7,449 nucleotides of DNA, taken from the NCBI GenBank assembly GCA_964614065.1, contig CAZTJJ010000082.1:1-7449 (forward strand), written 5' to 3'. This document shows positions 7,364-7,449 of this stretch, piece after piece. The notes below the pieces were generated by a model, which saw only the letters and a list, made by a program, of their open reading frames with translations, searched no databases and was not told the DNA's origin. Within the stretch, counting starts at the first letter, position 1. Every line of letters starts with the position of its first letter. The position numbers and the translations under genes were made by a program. The stretch comes from M55B111 sp964614065. Lineage in GTDB: Bacteria; Bipolaricaulota; Bipolaricaulia; M55B111.

Positions 7364-7376
7364 TTGATATTATCAA
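7364..7376. promoter_or_regulatory. Candidate operator: palindrome TTGATATTATCAA
   Basis: A 13-base perfect inverted repeat (TTGATA, one central base, TATCAA) just downstream of the -10 box and overlapping the predicted transcription start. IclR-family proteins bind palindromes of this size, often in their own promoters, so autorepression by the adjacent regulator is the simplest reading. No binding motif can be proven from one site. Confidence 0.45.
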
Positions 7377-7381
7377 AATTC

Positions 7382-7409
7382 ATTATACATCACGATTAAA
7401 TATTTTCAA
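7382..7409 (-). promoter_or_regulatory. Candidate sigma70-type promoter of the iclR-eda-kdgK unit
   Basis: TATAAT (7382-7387) with TTGAAA (7404-7409), five of six matches to the -35 consensus and a 16-base spacer. The start of transcription would fall near 7375, about 60 bases before the regulator's ATG. A second, weaker -10-like TATATT (7347-7352) lies closer to the gene. Confidence 0.6.
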
Positions 7410-7449
7410 CGGTTTCGGGCACTAATCGGTAGACTTATCCCGAAAATAA

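Noticed and set aside
1..7449. CRISPR arrays, tRNA/rRNA genes, insertion sequences or prophage genes
   Set aside because: I saw no regularly spaced repeats, RNA gene hallmarks, transposase motifs or terminal inverted repeats in the window.

Overview
The window is bacterial DNA from a draft or metagenomic assembly. It contains a run of exactly 100 N. Every gene I can support lies on the minus strand, so the natural reading order is right to left. Good Shine-Dalgarno sites (AGGAGG, AAGGA), TTG/GTG starts, TATAAT-type -10 boxes and an IclR-type regulator all point to Bacteria. The strong Shine-Dalgarno sites and sigma70-like boxes argue against classical Bacteroidetes. I cannot name a phylum from sequence alone.

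Right half (7449 to about 4766): a three-gene sugar-acid module. An IclR-family regulator (6516-7316) sits behind a good promoter with a 13-bp palindrome at the predicted transcription start. It is followed after 12 bases by a KDPG/KHG aldolase (5854-6501), then after 86 bases by a PfkB-family 2-keto-3-deoxygluconate kinase (4766-5767). The kinase makes 2-keto-3-deoxy-6-phosphogluconate (KDPG) and the aldolase splits it to pyruvate and glyceraldehyde 3-phosphate. This is the shared lower end of uronate, pectin, alginate-type and Entner-Doudoroff-like catabolism. The enzymes that would define the upstream sugar are not in the window.

Middle (4367-4765): about 400 bases without a supported gene. 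It holds a plausible promoter for the left-hand genes and a 10-bp AT-rich inverted repeat. I see no clear terminator.

Left half (4366 to the window edge): a two-gene SbcCD/Mre11-Rad50-like unit. An SbcD/YhaO-like metallophosphoesterase (3083-4366) overlaps by 8 bases the start of a very large SbcC/YhaN-like ATPase (3090 to beyond position 1). The ATPase frame is open for 977 codons from the N gap to the left edge. It has a long coiled coil, a hydrophobic hairpin near the middle of that coil where SbcC/Rad50 carries a hinge or zinc hook, an ABC signature, a Walker B motif, and a C-terminal extension resembling an RpoA-CTD/helix-hairpin-helix fold. The N gap removes the Walker A region, and its placeholder length breaks the reading frame. 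This probable membrane-tethered Mre11/Rad50-type complex is the most interesting content of the window.
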